A stretch of 64,000 bases of DNA. It comes from Saccharomyces mikatae IFO 1815 (taxonomy: Eukaryota > Ascomycota > Saccharomycetes > Saccharomycetales > Saccharomycetaceae). Under the pieces are notes generated by a model that was not told the origin of the DNA, searched no databases, and worked only from the letters and a program-made list of their open reading frames with translations. The stretch is from the NCBI RefSeq assembly GCF_947241705.1, contig NC_079258.1, positions 186,001 to 250,000 on the forward strand, in the 5' to 3' direction. A program made the position numbers and the translations under genes. Each line of letters opens with the position of its first letter. Position 1 is the first letter of the stretch. Below, piece by piece: positions 48,038-56,679 of this stretch.

Positions 48038-48384
48038 TGTTGTATCTTAAGATGAGATACGTCAGTATGACAATACATCATTCTAAACGTTCATAAAACA
48101 CATATGAAACAATCTTATAACGAAACGAACAGATTGAACAACATAAGGTAAAACTCTGCTTTTCCGAGCTGAACTAATCAAATGTATAAATACCTGAACA
48201 ATTAGTTAGATCCGAGATTCCGCGCTTCCACTATTTAGTATAAACCATATCTTATATAATATATAGGATAAGTAACATCCCGTGAATTAAGTTGATAAGT
48301 CGTTTTGACAATAAGTTACTTCCCTAAGATAGTATATTAGGATTGTCAAGACATCCCGGTATCACTCGAGCCCGTAATACAACA
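48038..48384 (+). mobile_element. Solo sigma LTR (Ty3), looks whole, with 5-bp target duplication
   Basis: A 347-bp LTR running from TGTTGTATCT to AATACAACA, matching the Ty3 sigma sequence as I remember it over its full length. It is flanked on both sides by ACAAC (48033-48037 and 48385-48389), a 5-bp target-site duplication. It ends 15 bp before the tRNA-Ser gene, the site preference of Ty3. The intact duplication suggests it is the youngest element in the cluster. Confidence 0.9.
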
Positions 48385-48399
48385 ACAACAAGTCAAAAT

Positions 48400-48498
48400 G
48401 GCACTATGGCCGAGTGGTTAAGGCGAGAGACTCGAATAAATTAAAGTTCGGCTATCTCTTGGGCTCTGCCCGCGCTGGTTCAAATCCTGCTGGTGTCG
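48400..48498 (+). tRNA. SUP61: tRNA-Ser(CGA), intron-containing (SUP61 orthologue)
   Basis: The 99-nt gene has acceptor stem GGCACTA paired with TGGTGTC, discriminator G, box A TGGCCGAGTGG (48407-48417), anticodon stem AGAGA/TCTCT, anticodon CGA (48433-48435), the long type II variable arm of serine tRNAs, and box B GGTTCAAATCC (48477-48487). An intron of about 17 nt (48437-48453) follows the base 3' to the anticodon and contains TTCG, which can pair with the anticodon CGAA. In S. cerevisiae this is the single essential tRNA-Ser(CGA) gene on chromosome III, between YCR061W and BUD31, as here. Confidence 0.97.
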
Positions 48499-48500
48499 TA

Positions 48501-48508
48501 TTTTTTTT
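48501..48508 (+). terminator. RNA polymerase III terminator of tRNA-Ser
   Basis: A run of eight T residues starts two bases after the tRNA discriminator base, the standard Pol III stop. Confidence 0.9.
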
Positions 48509-48781
48509 ATTTCAAGCTATTAATGATAGTGTTATTGAGACAATTTTTACCCACTCTAGTCAAAGAATTACATCCATGTCTAATCAATGCAGGGCCAACC
48601 ACACGATCGTGAGAAGAACCTAGGCAATGATATTGACTAGCTCTTAACGGCATTATACATTTATCGTTCACAACGGAAAGTGGAAGAATTGAAAAAAAAA
48701 AAATATTTTCAAGGACCCATTATTCTAACACATCTACAGCTACCAAGAACAGAAAAGCTCATCCCCTCTCGCATAACCATC

Positions 48782-49255
48782 ATGCCGCGTGTGAAGACGA
48801 GAAGATCCAAACCTGCACCTGACGGGTTCGAAAAAATCAAGCCAACCCTAACCGATTTCGAAATCCAACTCAGAGATGCGCAAAGGGACAAGTCATCTAA
48901 GCTCGCTACAAAGTCCACTGAACAGCTCTGGGAAATAATGCAGCTTCACCACCAGCGGTCTAGATACATATATACCCTGTATTACAAGAGAAAGACCATC
49001 TCCAAAGATCTGTACCACTGGTTGCTGAAGGAAAAGTACGCAGACAAACTACTTATTGCCAAATGGCGCAAGGCTGGATATGAAAAACTGTGTTGTCTGC
49101 GCTGCATTCAAAAGAACGAAACCAACAACGGTAGCACTTGCATCTGCAGGGTGCCTCGTGCACAGCTGGAAGAAGAAGCACACAAGAAAGGCACTCAGGT
49201 CTCCTTCCATCAATGCGTCCATTGCGGCTGCAGGGGATGTTCAAGCACAGATTAA
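48782..49255 (+). CDS. BUD31: BUD31, spliceosome (Prp19-associated) zinc protein
   Basis: A 157-residue nuclear splicing factor of the G10 family associated with the SF3b/NTC part of the spliceosome; bud-site defects arise because BUD-gene transcripts depend on splicing. The start is the ATG at 48782 (MPRVKTRRSKPAPDGFEKIK). The C-terminal half has the family's many metal-binding cysteines: CCLRCIQ, CICRVPR and HQCVHCGCRGC. Length is identical to S. cerevisiae. The frame runs 34 codons further upstream, but nothing there looks conserved. Confidence 0.97.
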   Translation: MPRVKTRRSKPAPDGFEKIKPTLTDFEIQLRDAQRDKSSKLATKSTEQLWEIMQLHHQRSRYIYTLYYKRKTISKDLYHWLLKEKYADKLLIAKWRKAGYEKLCCLRCIQKNETNNGSTCICRVPRAQLEEEAHKKGTQVSFHQCVHCGCRGCSSTD

Positions 49256-49774
49256 GAAGTATATGCATGTATGCACGTTACAGTATTGTTCTGGCCATGT
49301 AATTACCACTACTATTATTTAGAATGGCGTCTTCGTCCAAAATGATTAACTTCCCTGTTTGGTCAATAAAAAACGCGAAAAATAGAACGGACGCGAGAAC
49401 GCGACGCGAAAATAGCTTTTTTTCCTTTTTTTTTTTCGGGATAAGGAGAACGCGTTAAAACCTAAGGATGTAATAAAGTATCTGAAACACTAACTAAGAA
49501 CGCGTCTTAATTTAAAACCAAATATCAATTCTTTTCCTCCCTTGCGGTGCCCTTCGATCTTTTTCAAACTTTAAATATATGTTGCATGATTAATTGAAAA
49601 TCATATAGAGTAGAGTATATCTTAACACAGGTTCTGACGCTTTGTATCGTATTTTAATTCTTTCCCCCTTTATTTCTGCTTCCTCGTCTCTACCATTTGG
49701 GCTCCTTCTATCGACTGAAGCTGCCAATTACTTGAAGCAAGAAAAAAAAAATTAACAGAAATCCGAAGCTTTCA
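49256..49774. promoter_or_regulatory. HCM1 promoter region (BUD31-HCM1 intergenic)
   Basis: This 519-bp region is dominated in its first half by CGCG-containing cell-cycle boxes and a T run (49426-49435). The second half, up to HCM1, is AT- and pyrimidine-rich, ending with an A run (49743-49752) just before the start. No RNA gene is visible. Confidence 0.7.
49373..49505. promoter_or_regulatory. MCB/SCB cluster (MBF/SBF sites) of HCM1
   Basis: Within 133 bp there are two perfect MCB cores ACGCGT (49450-49455 and 49500-49505), two SCB-type CGCGAAAA boxes (49374-49381 and 49405-49412), and further ACGCGA matches at about 49391 and 49399. CGCG is rare in surrounding AT-rich DNA. The cluster fits G1/S activation of HCM1 by SBF and MBF. 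Confidence 0.9.
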
Positions 49775-51463
49775 ATGATGAATGAAGATATATCCATCAA
49801 TGGTGAGCAAAACAGTTTTCTAACCGAAAAGGGCACAATGCTATTAGCTCACGCCAAGAGAACCCTAGAAGATGACAAGGAAATGATTACTCCTCCTAGC
49901 TCGACTGTGAGAAGAACGGGGAAGGACGTAGATAAGAGATTGTCGCATCCTCTGTCACCAGATCACTCGTCTCCCATTGCTCCATCCAAGGCCAAGCGTC
50001 AAAGATCGGACACATGCGCGCGTTCCAATGGTAATTTGACGTTAGAGGAGATTCTTCAATCTTTGGAAAGGAGAAGAATAAATGGTGAACTTGCCAAGAA
50101 ACCTCCATATTCTTACGCAACTTTGATATGCTTGGCTATCTTGCAATCGCAGGAGGGGAAACTTACGCTATCTCAGATATACTATTGGATTCATGTTCAC
50201 TTTCCTTATTATAAACCGAAGGACGCTAGTTGGCAAAACTCTATAAGACACAACTTGTCGCTAAATGATGCATTCATCAAGACAGAAAAGTCGTGTGATG
50301 GTAAGGGTCATTTCTGGGAGGTAAGACCAGGCGCTGAAATAAAATTTTTCAAAGGTGAAAATCGTGGTTATGATTTTGTGAAGAATTCATTACGAGACAT
50401 TGAGAAGTATTTCGAGATAGATGCTACACCTGATGAGTTGCAAGAAGCGGAAGACGTTAAATGTAATAGTGATCTTTCTGACCAGCAGGAAGTAGAAGAA
50501 GCAGAAGAAGCAGGAAAATTTCCCTCAATCGAAATTCAGTTAAATTCTTCTCCAATATTAAAAGTCTCCCAACTAGATCAAATACCGCAATTGAAGACAG
50601 ATAATACATTAAATCCGCAACAAAATCTAAATTCGATGCGAAACATGATAGAACACGATGATAACAGTATTGATGCCTTGGAACCTCCTTATGTAATGAA
50701 AAAGTACCATACGTCCTTGGGTTTACCGTCGTTGATGGATTCCAAAGATCATTTTCAAATTGGTTCCAAAAACAATAGCATCACTCAGGCAAATAGATTT
50801 AATACACTCCCTATAACTTGCGCAAAGTCTCCTCAAAATTTCAGAAAATACTTCACCTCGTTCAATTCTAATTTTGAAGATTTGTCTCCACTTCGAAGTA
50901 ATGTAGGGGCTGGTTCTCTACTCGACCCACTTCCGTATTCGCCATTGAAACTGTATGATCAGAAAAATCTTGCGCTTATGTCGAAACCACAATCTCAGCA
51001 ATCATATTCCAATTCCCAACTCCCACCTCCATCTTCCTCTCATGCTGCGGACCTACTGAAGACGCCAAAAATGAAACATTTCGACGCCGTAGAGAAGACT
51101 CCATCGCAGTTGATAAGCACACCTAAGGATGGCAACTCAATTTTAAGAAAATGGCAAACTCCTTCACATCTTTTCGAAGACTTGTACTGCTCTCCCTTAT
51201 TTAGAGCTATAGAGACTCCGATCAGGTATATCACGACGCCAGGAGGCACGTTAGAAACCCAAATTTCACCAAGGAAATCCTCTGCGCCTGATGTTCTAAC
51301 AAATGCAACAAATTCCAAATTCGCATCAAGCGGTCTCTTTGGCGTAGATGTTTATTCTGTTTGGAAGCGTGCGACTGAAAACCTTCCTGAGGGTGAAAAA
51401 TTAGCAGATAACCATCCTTATCTCAATCACTCTTCCAAAGATTGTGGTAATGAGAAAAATTGA
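49775..51463 (+). CDS. HCM1: HCM1, forkhead transcription factor of S phase
   Basis: A 562-residue forkhead factor that, after G1/S induction, activates genes for chromosome segregation, spindle dynamics and budding. The forkhead domain is at about residues 108-200: KPPYSYATLICLAILQSQ, then helix 3 WQNSIRHNLSLNDAFIK, then the wing GKGHFWEVRPG. The remainder is Ser/Pro-rich with many SP/TP Cdk-type sites (PSSPDH-like, KTPSQL, SPLK), and the C-terminal segment ending DVYSVWKRA is conserved. An ATG immediately follows the first (MMNED), so the first is used. The Ala/Glu-rich part at about 232-248 differs from S. cerevisiae. Confidence 0.97.
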   Translation: MMNEDISINGEQNSFLTEKGTMLLAHAKRTLEDDKEMITPPSSTVRRTGKDVDKRLSHPLSPDHSSPIAPSKAKRQRSDTCARSNGNLTLEEILQSLERRRINGELAKKPPYSYATLICLAILQSQEGKLTLSQIYYWIHVHFPYYKPKDASWQNSIRHNLSLNDAFIKTEKSCDGKGHFWEVRPGAEIKFFKGENRGYDFVKNSLRDIEKYFEIDATPDELQEAEDVKCNSDLSDQQEVEEAEEAGKFPSIEIQLNSSPILKVSQLDQIPQLKTDNTLNPQQNLNSMRNMIEHDDNSIDALEPPYVMKKYHTSLGLPSLMDSKDHFQIGSKNNSITQANRFNTLPITCAKSPQNFRKYFTSFNSNFEDLSPLRSNVGAGSLLDPLPYSPLKLYDQKNLALMSKPQSQQSYSNSQLPPPSSSHAADLLKTPKMKHFDAVEKTPSQLISTPKDGNSILRKWQTPSHLFEDLYCSPLFRAIETPIRYITTPGGTLETQISPRKSSAPDVLTNATNSKFASSGLFGVDVYSVWKRATENLPEGEKLADNHPYLNHSSKDCGNEKN

Positions 51464-51464
51464 T

Positions 51465-51942
51465 TTTTTTTCATTCCCATTTTCATTTTCCCCATTGAAA
51501 TTTACTATTCTTAATCTCATGGATTCATCGTAAATGGTCGGATGAGTCCTAACCTGGGCTGGAGTTATCATATCACATAGCATTTTCTTTTTAACCTCAT
51601 TTTATTGTCGGTCAATTAACTTCTTTTCTCTTCTTATAATGATCAAGGAGGGAGTAAAAAGTGTAATCATAACAAAATGATACAAGTTTTTTTTAAAGTA
51701 CATAATTATATATTTTAATTTAATCCTTACGGATTTTTAGTAACAGTTTTTTTGACTGGACTTCCGTACCATTTCACTTAGTTTCATTCTTTGATCTATT
51801 TTTCAATTTTTACTAATCCCGTTGCCTTAGTATTTTTTTCAATATAAAGTAAAAAACTGAATAACATTTGAACTATACCATATCATGAGAAATAATAAGT
51901 GCAAGTTACGATCACGACCACTGAGAAGATTGCTTAGAACAC
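51465..51942. other. HCM1-RAD18 intergenic region, RAD18 promoter
   Basis: A 478-bp AT-rich stretch with T tracts near 51464-51472, 51685-51693 and 51833-51839. I find no ACGCGT, PAC or other named site, no RNA gene and no LTR. It is presumably the HCM1 terminator and the RAD18 promoter. Confidence 0.5.
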
Positions 51943-53406
51943 ATGGATCACCAAATAACCACTGCAAGTGACTTCAGAACCACTTCAATACCAAATCTAT
52001 ACCAATTGGATACACTTTTAAGGTGCCACATTTGTAAAGATTTTTTAAAGGTCCCCGTGTTAACACCTTGCGGTCACACATTTTGTTCCCTTTGCATTAG
52101 AACACATTTGAATAATCAACCGAATTGCCCTCTATGCCTTTATGAGTTCAGGGAATCCTTACTTAGAAGTGAGTTCCTTGTTAATGAAATCATTCAATGT
52201 TACACAGATGTACGATCTTCCTTACTGAATGCGTTAAAAATACAGAAACCTATCACTACGCCTGGGAATAATAAAGGACGAAATCCACAGGATTCCTCGT
52301 TGATAGAACTTACATCTGAGTCTGAAAATGAGAGTTCAAACGCCGCCGATGATGATTTACAAATTGTGGCAACGAGTGAAAGAAAACCCGCCAAAAGATC
52401 GATGACTGATATATTACCGCTAAGTTCTAAGCCATCTAAAAGGAATTTTGCGATGTTTAGAAGTGAACGGATTAAGAGAAAATCCAAATCAAATGATCAA
52501 ATGGCTCAATGCCCTATTTGTCAGCAATTCTATCCTCTTAAATCCCTTGAAAAGACTCATTTGGATGAGTGCTTAACTTTACAATCGCTGGGAAAAAAAC
52601 CAAATGTCTCGCCAAACTTTATTCAAGACTCAAAAACGCAGGGCAAAGAGACACCTAGGCTAAAGTCGCAAACTCCAGAAGTTGATAGAAGCCATAGTGA
52701 TAAGACCTCACATGTGGATAAATATCTAAATTCAATGATAAGTGCAGAACACCAGAGACTCCCAAAAATTAATTTTACGTCTATGACCCAATCTCAAATA
52801 AAACAGAAACTGTCATCATTAGGGTTATCAACTAATGGTACCAGGCAAAACATGATTAGAAGATACAATCACTATGAAATGATTTGGAATTCAAATTTTT
52901 GTGATTCTTTAGATCCCGTTGATGAAGCTGAACTTAAAAGACAATTATTAAGCTGGGATGTTTCGCATAATAAGACGTCTCAAAATAACAGTACGAATGG
53001 TGGAATTTCCAAGTTAATGATGATGAAAAGCATTGGAAAGTCCTCTTCATACAGAGTATTACTTGAAAATTTCAAAAATGATAAATTCAATAGAAAAGGA
53101 TGGATTATTATGTTTCGAAAAGATTTCGCCAGGCTTATCAAGGAAGCAAAATCAAAAATAAGGACAGGTTCACCAAAGGGTTCCGATTTAGCAGGACTAA
53201 TCAATAACGAAGACGATAGCAGAGAAGTTCAAAGCTGCGAGGGAACCAGAAGGCAGCAAATGGGGGAGGAGCAAGGGACTACTAACAAGGAAAGGCGAGG
53301 AAGTAATGAGGCAAATTTACCCAATGAGGATTTAACAGATGCTGACTTATCAAGAGAATTGATGGATATGAACGAAGATGGTAAAGATCCACCCGGTAAC
53401 GATTGA
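51943..53406 (+). CDS. RAD18: RAD18, E3 ubiquitin ligase of post-replication repair
   Basis: A 487-residue nuclear E3 that, with Rad6, monoubiquitinates PCNA at stalled forks. The RING finger has Cys28, Cys31, Cys43, His45, Cys48, Cys51, Cys62 and Cys65. The UBZ zinc finger has Cys190, Cys193, His206 and Cys210. The SAP DNA-binding domain lies at about residues 277-312 (INFTSMTQSQIKQKLSSLGL). The Rad6-binding region follows at about 370-400 and the tail is acidic. Every metal ligand is present and the length equals that of S. cerevisiae, so the protein should be functional. Confidence 0.97.
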   Translation: MDHQITTASDFRTTSIPNLYQLDTLLRCHICKDFLKVPVLTPCGHTFCSLCIRTHLNNQPNCPLCLYEFRESLLRSEFLVNEIIQCYTDVRSSLLNALKIQKPITTPGNNKGRNPQDSSLIELTSESENESSNAADDDLQIVATSERKPAKRSMTDILPLSSKPSKRNFAMFRSERIKRKSKSNDQMAQCPICQQFYPLKSLEKTHLDECLTLQSLGKKPNVSPNFIQDSKTQGKETPRLKSQTPEVDRSHSDKTSHVDKYLNSMISAEHQRLPKINFTSMTQSQIKQKLSSLGLSTNGTRQNMIRRYNHYEMIWNSNFCDSLDPVDEAELKRQLLSWDVSHNKTSQNNSTNGGISKLMMMKSIGKSSSYRVLLENFKNDKFNRKGWIIMFRKDFARLIKEAKSKIRTGSPKGSDLAGLINNEDDSREVQSCEGTRRQQMGEEQGTTNKERRGSNEANLPNEDLTDADLSRELMDMNEDGKDPPGND

Positions 53407-53580
53407 GGTATCTATATATAAGTTTGGCTACTTGTCAGCTTTCACAGATTCGTTAATGGACAGCACTTGTATTATTTTTAATGATGGACAAAACAGGAAT
53501 CTTAATGAGATACCATAAAGATATGTGCACAAAGCTATGTAATCATATTTAACATTATCATAAATATTGAAACTTATTAC

Positions 53581-56500
53581 TTATAATTCATCATGAAGGT
53601 TGGCGTTATTTACCGTCTCTGCTGTTTGGTTACCGCCATAGACTATGTTTGAATCCAAGTTGTTATCTGAAGGTGCTATAGTTGCTCCCGAAGGAATCAG
53701 CGCATTAGGCAAAGTGGTGGTTTCTATGTTTAATGGTGAAACCAATTCACTAGATGAGGAGGTGCTACTGATGCCTTCTTCATAAACAGAAGTGTAGGTT
53801 TCCGTTGCAGATGGTTGAGAGACAAAAGTATTGATGTTCTGGTGTGTGTCGGATGGTTTAGGTATGTTTTTCAGAGCTCCCACCTCTATCATGATTTCTT
53901 TTTGTACCAATCCTGTTGCGGCAATTGAACCAGCAGTCATTTCACGCGAATCGCTTATAAACGATGGAGTTGTTATAGTTATATTTGGTATCGGGTGAGA
54001 CACTGGAATTGGTCCAGATTCCATGAATAAGGACGCATCTTTATCAGCTGGTGTGGTAACAGAATTAATACTACTGCTGCCAGAAGTTGTAGATAGTGAG
54101 GAAATTTTTTCAATAATCGTAGAGTTTGATGAGGGAGGATTAGCAAAATTAATCCCTGATGTTTGTATACTATCTGCACGAATACTGGTATGTCCTAAGC
54201 TCTCAATGGAAGAAGCATCATCCCCCTGCATTTTTGTTTCCGAGAATGAACTGGTTACAGTCTCCTCAATAACCGATGAAACAAGCTCGGGGATGGGATG
54301 AGTACTCGAAACAATTGAAGTGGAGGCTGAAGAAGTTGATACAGAATCAAAAGAAGTAGTAGTTACAGTTGGAAGTTCCATTGATTGGAGGCTAGAGATT
54401 ATGGATGAATCAGAAAATGACTTTCGATGAAAGGTAGTGGAATCCCTGGATGCTGATATTAGCGAGGAATTTTCATATGAGGTCAAATTGGACTTGATTT
54501 GATCAATTATTGACTCCCTGGAAGTAAGATCTGCAGGTGTTTCAACCATGCTCTGTAATTCTGATGCCATAGGCTCGATTTCAGTTAAAGACCGAGAAAT
54601 CATTGTGTTTGTGGGTGTCAATGACCATGAAGACAATGCTTCGATATGTTGCCCAGTTGTTGCTTCATAACTAGATACAGGCATGTTTCTATATTCAATT
54701 TTTGTAATGACTTCAGTGATTATTTTTGTCTTGTAAACTTCCCTTGTGGGTGCGATTTTCAAGTTGTCTATAGAAGATAGTTCAGCTGGACCATTGGTTG
54801 GATTTGTGCGTGTTGTAGTAATTATAGTGACGAGATCAGTGGATAATGCTGATGAAGCGGCAGCAGTTGATATAGCTGATAAGGATAACAATGAAGACGG
54901 CGTATGTGAGAGCGAATGTGTCAATAATGGCGATGGCGATGTCATTTCACTTATTACCATTTTAGATTCACCATCTGTACTCGTTACTCTTTGATTATCT
55001 GATTGTACCACTACAAGTGGGGAAGCTTGCTCACTCGAATATAAAATTGACTCGGGATATTCTGTAATAGGCTCCAAAGGTGAAGTTATGGACTCTGCAT
55101 TTAGTGGTGTTATATTTGTTTCAGCGATGGTGGATATTGCGGAAGAGGTAATTGGTTTTGCAAGCTCAGAAGTGGATGAAGACAAAATCTGCTCACTAGT
55201 AGCCCTTTCTGTAAAGGATAAAGAGGACATTGGGAGGTCGCTAGTAACAAAATCTGAAGTTTTCGAAGAAAAAGAGCATGGGATTTCTGTAGGTGAATCC
55301 AGTGAAGGGACCTCTGAAATAGATGATGGTGATATCCAAACAGAACTTGTTAGGTCTTCCACGATTGTTTTCATAGTGCTGGTATCAAATAAGGATAACT
55401 CAGTGCTGATATCTCTCGTTAAATCATTGGCACTGACGATATCTGCAGTTTCTGTGATACCTCTGTAGTCGTCGCTGACCGTAGAACAATAAGATGATCC
55501 TTGATCCACAAAGGTGTTTCCTTTGAATTTGGAATTGTATATATCATGGGCATGCCTGTAGAGAAGGCCATGTAAATCATGTTTGTAGCCTAATTGAACA
55601 GCCCCCGCTAAGACTACTAACAAAACAAAATTCACAAAAAAGTTCCAAATCTTCCTTAAGATTGATGACGATGTAATAGAAAGTTTCAGCACATTGATCG
55701 TGTTCCCCATAGAAGTGCTGGCCAAATATTTAGAGTTCGGAGAGAACGTGACTCTTGTTATGTTAGATTCATGCACTCTTGGCACTAACTGCACCAGTTC
55801 TAGCTTTCCAACATTGATGATTGCAATTGAGTTATCGTTAGACGATATCCCAATAAACTGGCCATTTGGAGAAACATCCATCGATGTTATTACATTTAAA
55901 TCAAACATGAAGGGTGCAGTTTTTAAGATTTTGACCCCCCTCGAGCTTACACCTATTTTCAACAAAGAAACACCATCGGAATTCGATAATGATGCGGCAA
56001 CAAGCAGTGTATCATCATTAATAAATCTGATTTTAGAAAGAATAAGGTTTTTATCAAAATCTGTTTTTCTTGCCACGAACTTCCCATCCCTAACAGACGC
56101 TACTTCCAAGGAGTTAGAAGTGATATACGACAGCAAAATACCGTTGGGAGCGAAATGCAAATCGTTAACTTCCTTCCCTGTTTCAATTTCGTAATTTTCG
56201 GTCAAGTTCCTAGGATCAATTATTCTAATCACACTGGGCACTGCAGAAGACGCAATTGCTGCTACTGTAGCCCTTTGATCAATATAAACAAACTTGGTGA
56301 AAACGGATGGGTCCGTAGTTCTGTTGAAATCAATACTAGCCACAAATTTCAAATGTTCTTGTTCAAACATAAACTTTCTCAGATGATGATTGACGTTCTC
56401 CACTGAAGATTCATTAAATAATTCATTACAACCTACCAGAATCAGATTGTTGTTACAATCCAATGAAGTTGGCGCATCGTCCATCGAATCTAAAGTTATC

Positions 56501-56679
56501 TCACGGAACCTTCTAATGCGCTTCTTTTTCTGAAAGTTCACCTTCAGAGCAGTGATTTTATTTGGAAATGAGGAATTGAACTTACCACCACCACCAGCCA
56601 CCAGTAAAGTGTCTTCATTGATAAATTTAGCACCATATATCGGGTATCCGACATCATAATTTGCAGAGTCGCCACTCAT
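53581..56679 (-). CDS. SED4: SED4, ER membrane Sec12-like WD40 protein with HDEL
   Basis: A 1032-residue type II ER protein that assists COPII assembly by acting on Sar1/Sec16. The cytosolic WD40 domain (residues 1 to about 330, opening MSGDSANYDVGYPIYGAKFI) is Sec12-like. One membrane segment lies at about 340-362 (FFVNFVLLVVLAGAVQLGY). The lumenal part of about 650 residues is Ser/Thr-rich low complexity, typical of heavy O-mannosylation, and ends in NANLHDEL with the ER-retrieval tetrapeptide. S. cerevisiae Sed4 has about 1065 residues; the shortfall is in the repetitive lumenal part. SEC12 is its duplication partner. Confidence 0.96.
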   Translation of the reverse strand: MSGDSANYDVGYPIYGAKFINEDTLLVAGGGGKFNSSFPNKITALKVNFQKKKRIRRFREITLDSMDDAPTSLDCNNNLILVGCNELFNESSVENVNHHLRKFMFEQEHLKFVASIDFNRTTDPSVFTKFVYIDQRATVAAIASSAVPSVIRIIDPRNLTENYEIETGKEVNDLHFAPNGILLSYITSNSLEVASVRDGKFVARKTDFDKNLILSKIRFINDDTLLVAASLSNSDGVSLLKIGVSSRGVKILKTAPFMFDLNVITSMDVSPNGQFIGISSNDNSIAIINVGKLELVQLVPRVHESNITRVTFSPNSKYLASTSMGNTINVLKLSITSSSILRKIWNFFVNFVLLVVLAGAVQLGYKHDLHGLLYRHAHDIYNSKFKGNTFVDQGSSYCSTVSDDYRGITETADIVSANDLTRDISTELSLFDTSTMKTIVEDLTSSVWISPSSISEVPSLDSPTEIPCSFSSKTSDFVTSDLPMSSLSFTERATSEQILSSSTSELAKPITSSAISTIAETNITPLNAESITSPLEPITEYPESILYSSEQASPLVVVQSDNQRVTSTDGESKMVISEMTSPSPLLTHSLSHTPSSLLSLSAISTAAASSALSTDLVTIITTTRTNPTNGPAELSSIDNLKIAPTREVYKTKIITEVITKIEYRNMPVSSYEATTGQHIEALSSWSLTPTNTMISRSLTEIEPMASELQSMVETPADLTSRESIIDQIKSNLTSYENSSLISASRDSTTFHRKSFSDSSIISSLQSMELPTVTTTSFDSVSTSSASTSIVSSTHPIPELVSSVIEETVTSSFSETKMQGDDASSIESLGHTSIRADSIQTSGINFANPPSSNSTIIEKISSLSTTSGSSSINSVTTPADKDASLFMESGPIPVSHPIPNITITTPSFISDSREMTAGSIAATGLVQKEIMIEVGALKNIPKPSDTHQNINTFVSQPSATETYTSVYEEGISSTSSSSELVSPLNIETTTLPNALIPSGATIAPSDNNLDSNIVYGGNQTAETVNNANLHDEL

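Noticed and set aside
46390-48384. A complete Ty element with internal coding region
   Set aside because: Only LTR-length pieces are present; no gag or pol-like coding sequence lies between them.
48414-48623. 69-codon frame running through the tRNA-Ser gene
   Set aside because: It reads through a clear tRNA and its terminator and is not a protein gene.
48709-49268. Minus-strand frames opposite BUD31
   Set aside because: Mirror images of the cysteine-rich BUD31 coding sequence; no promoter or domain evidence.
53581-56679. SED4 Ser/Thr repeats as a possible adhesin or flocculin
   Set aside because: The Sec12-like WD40 domain, single membrane anchor and HDEL end identify it as an ER protein, not a cell-wall adhesin.
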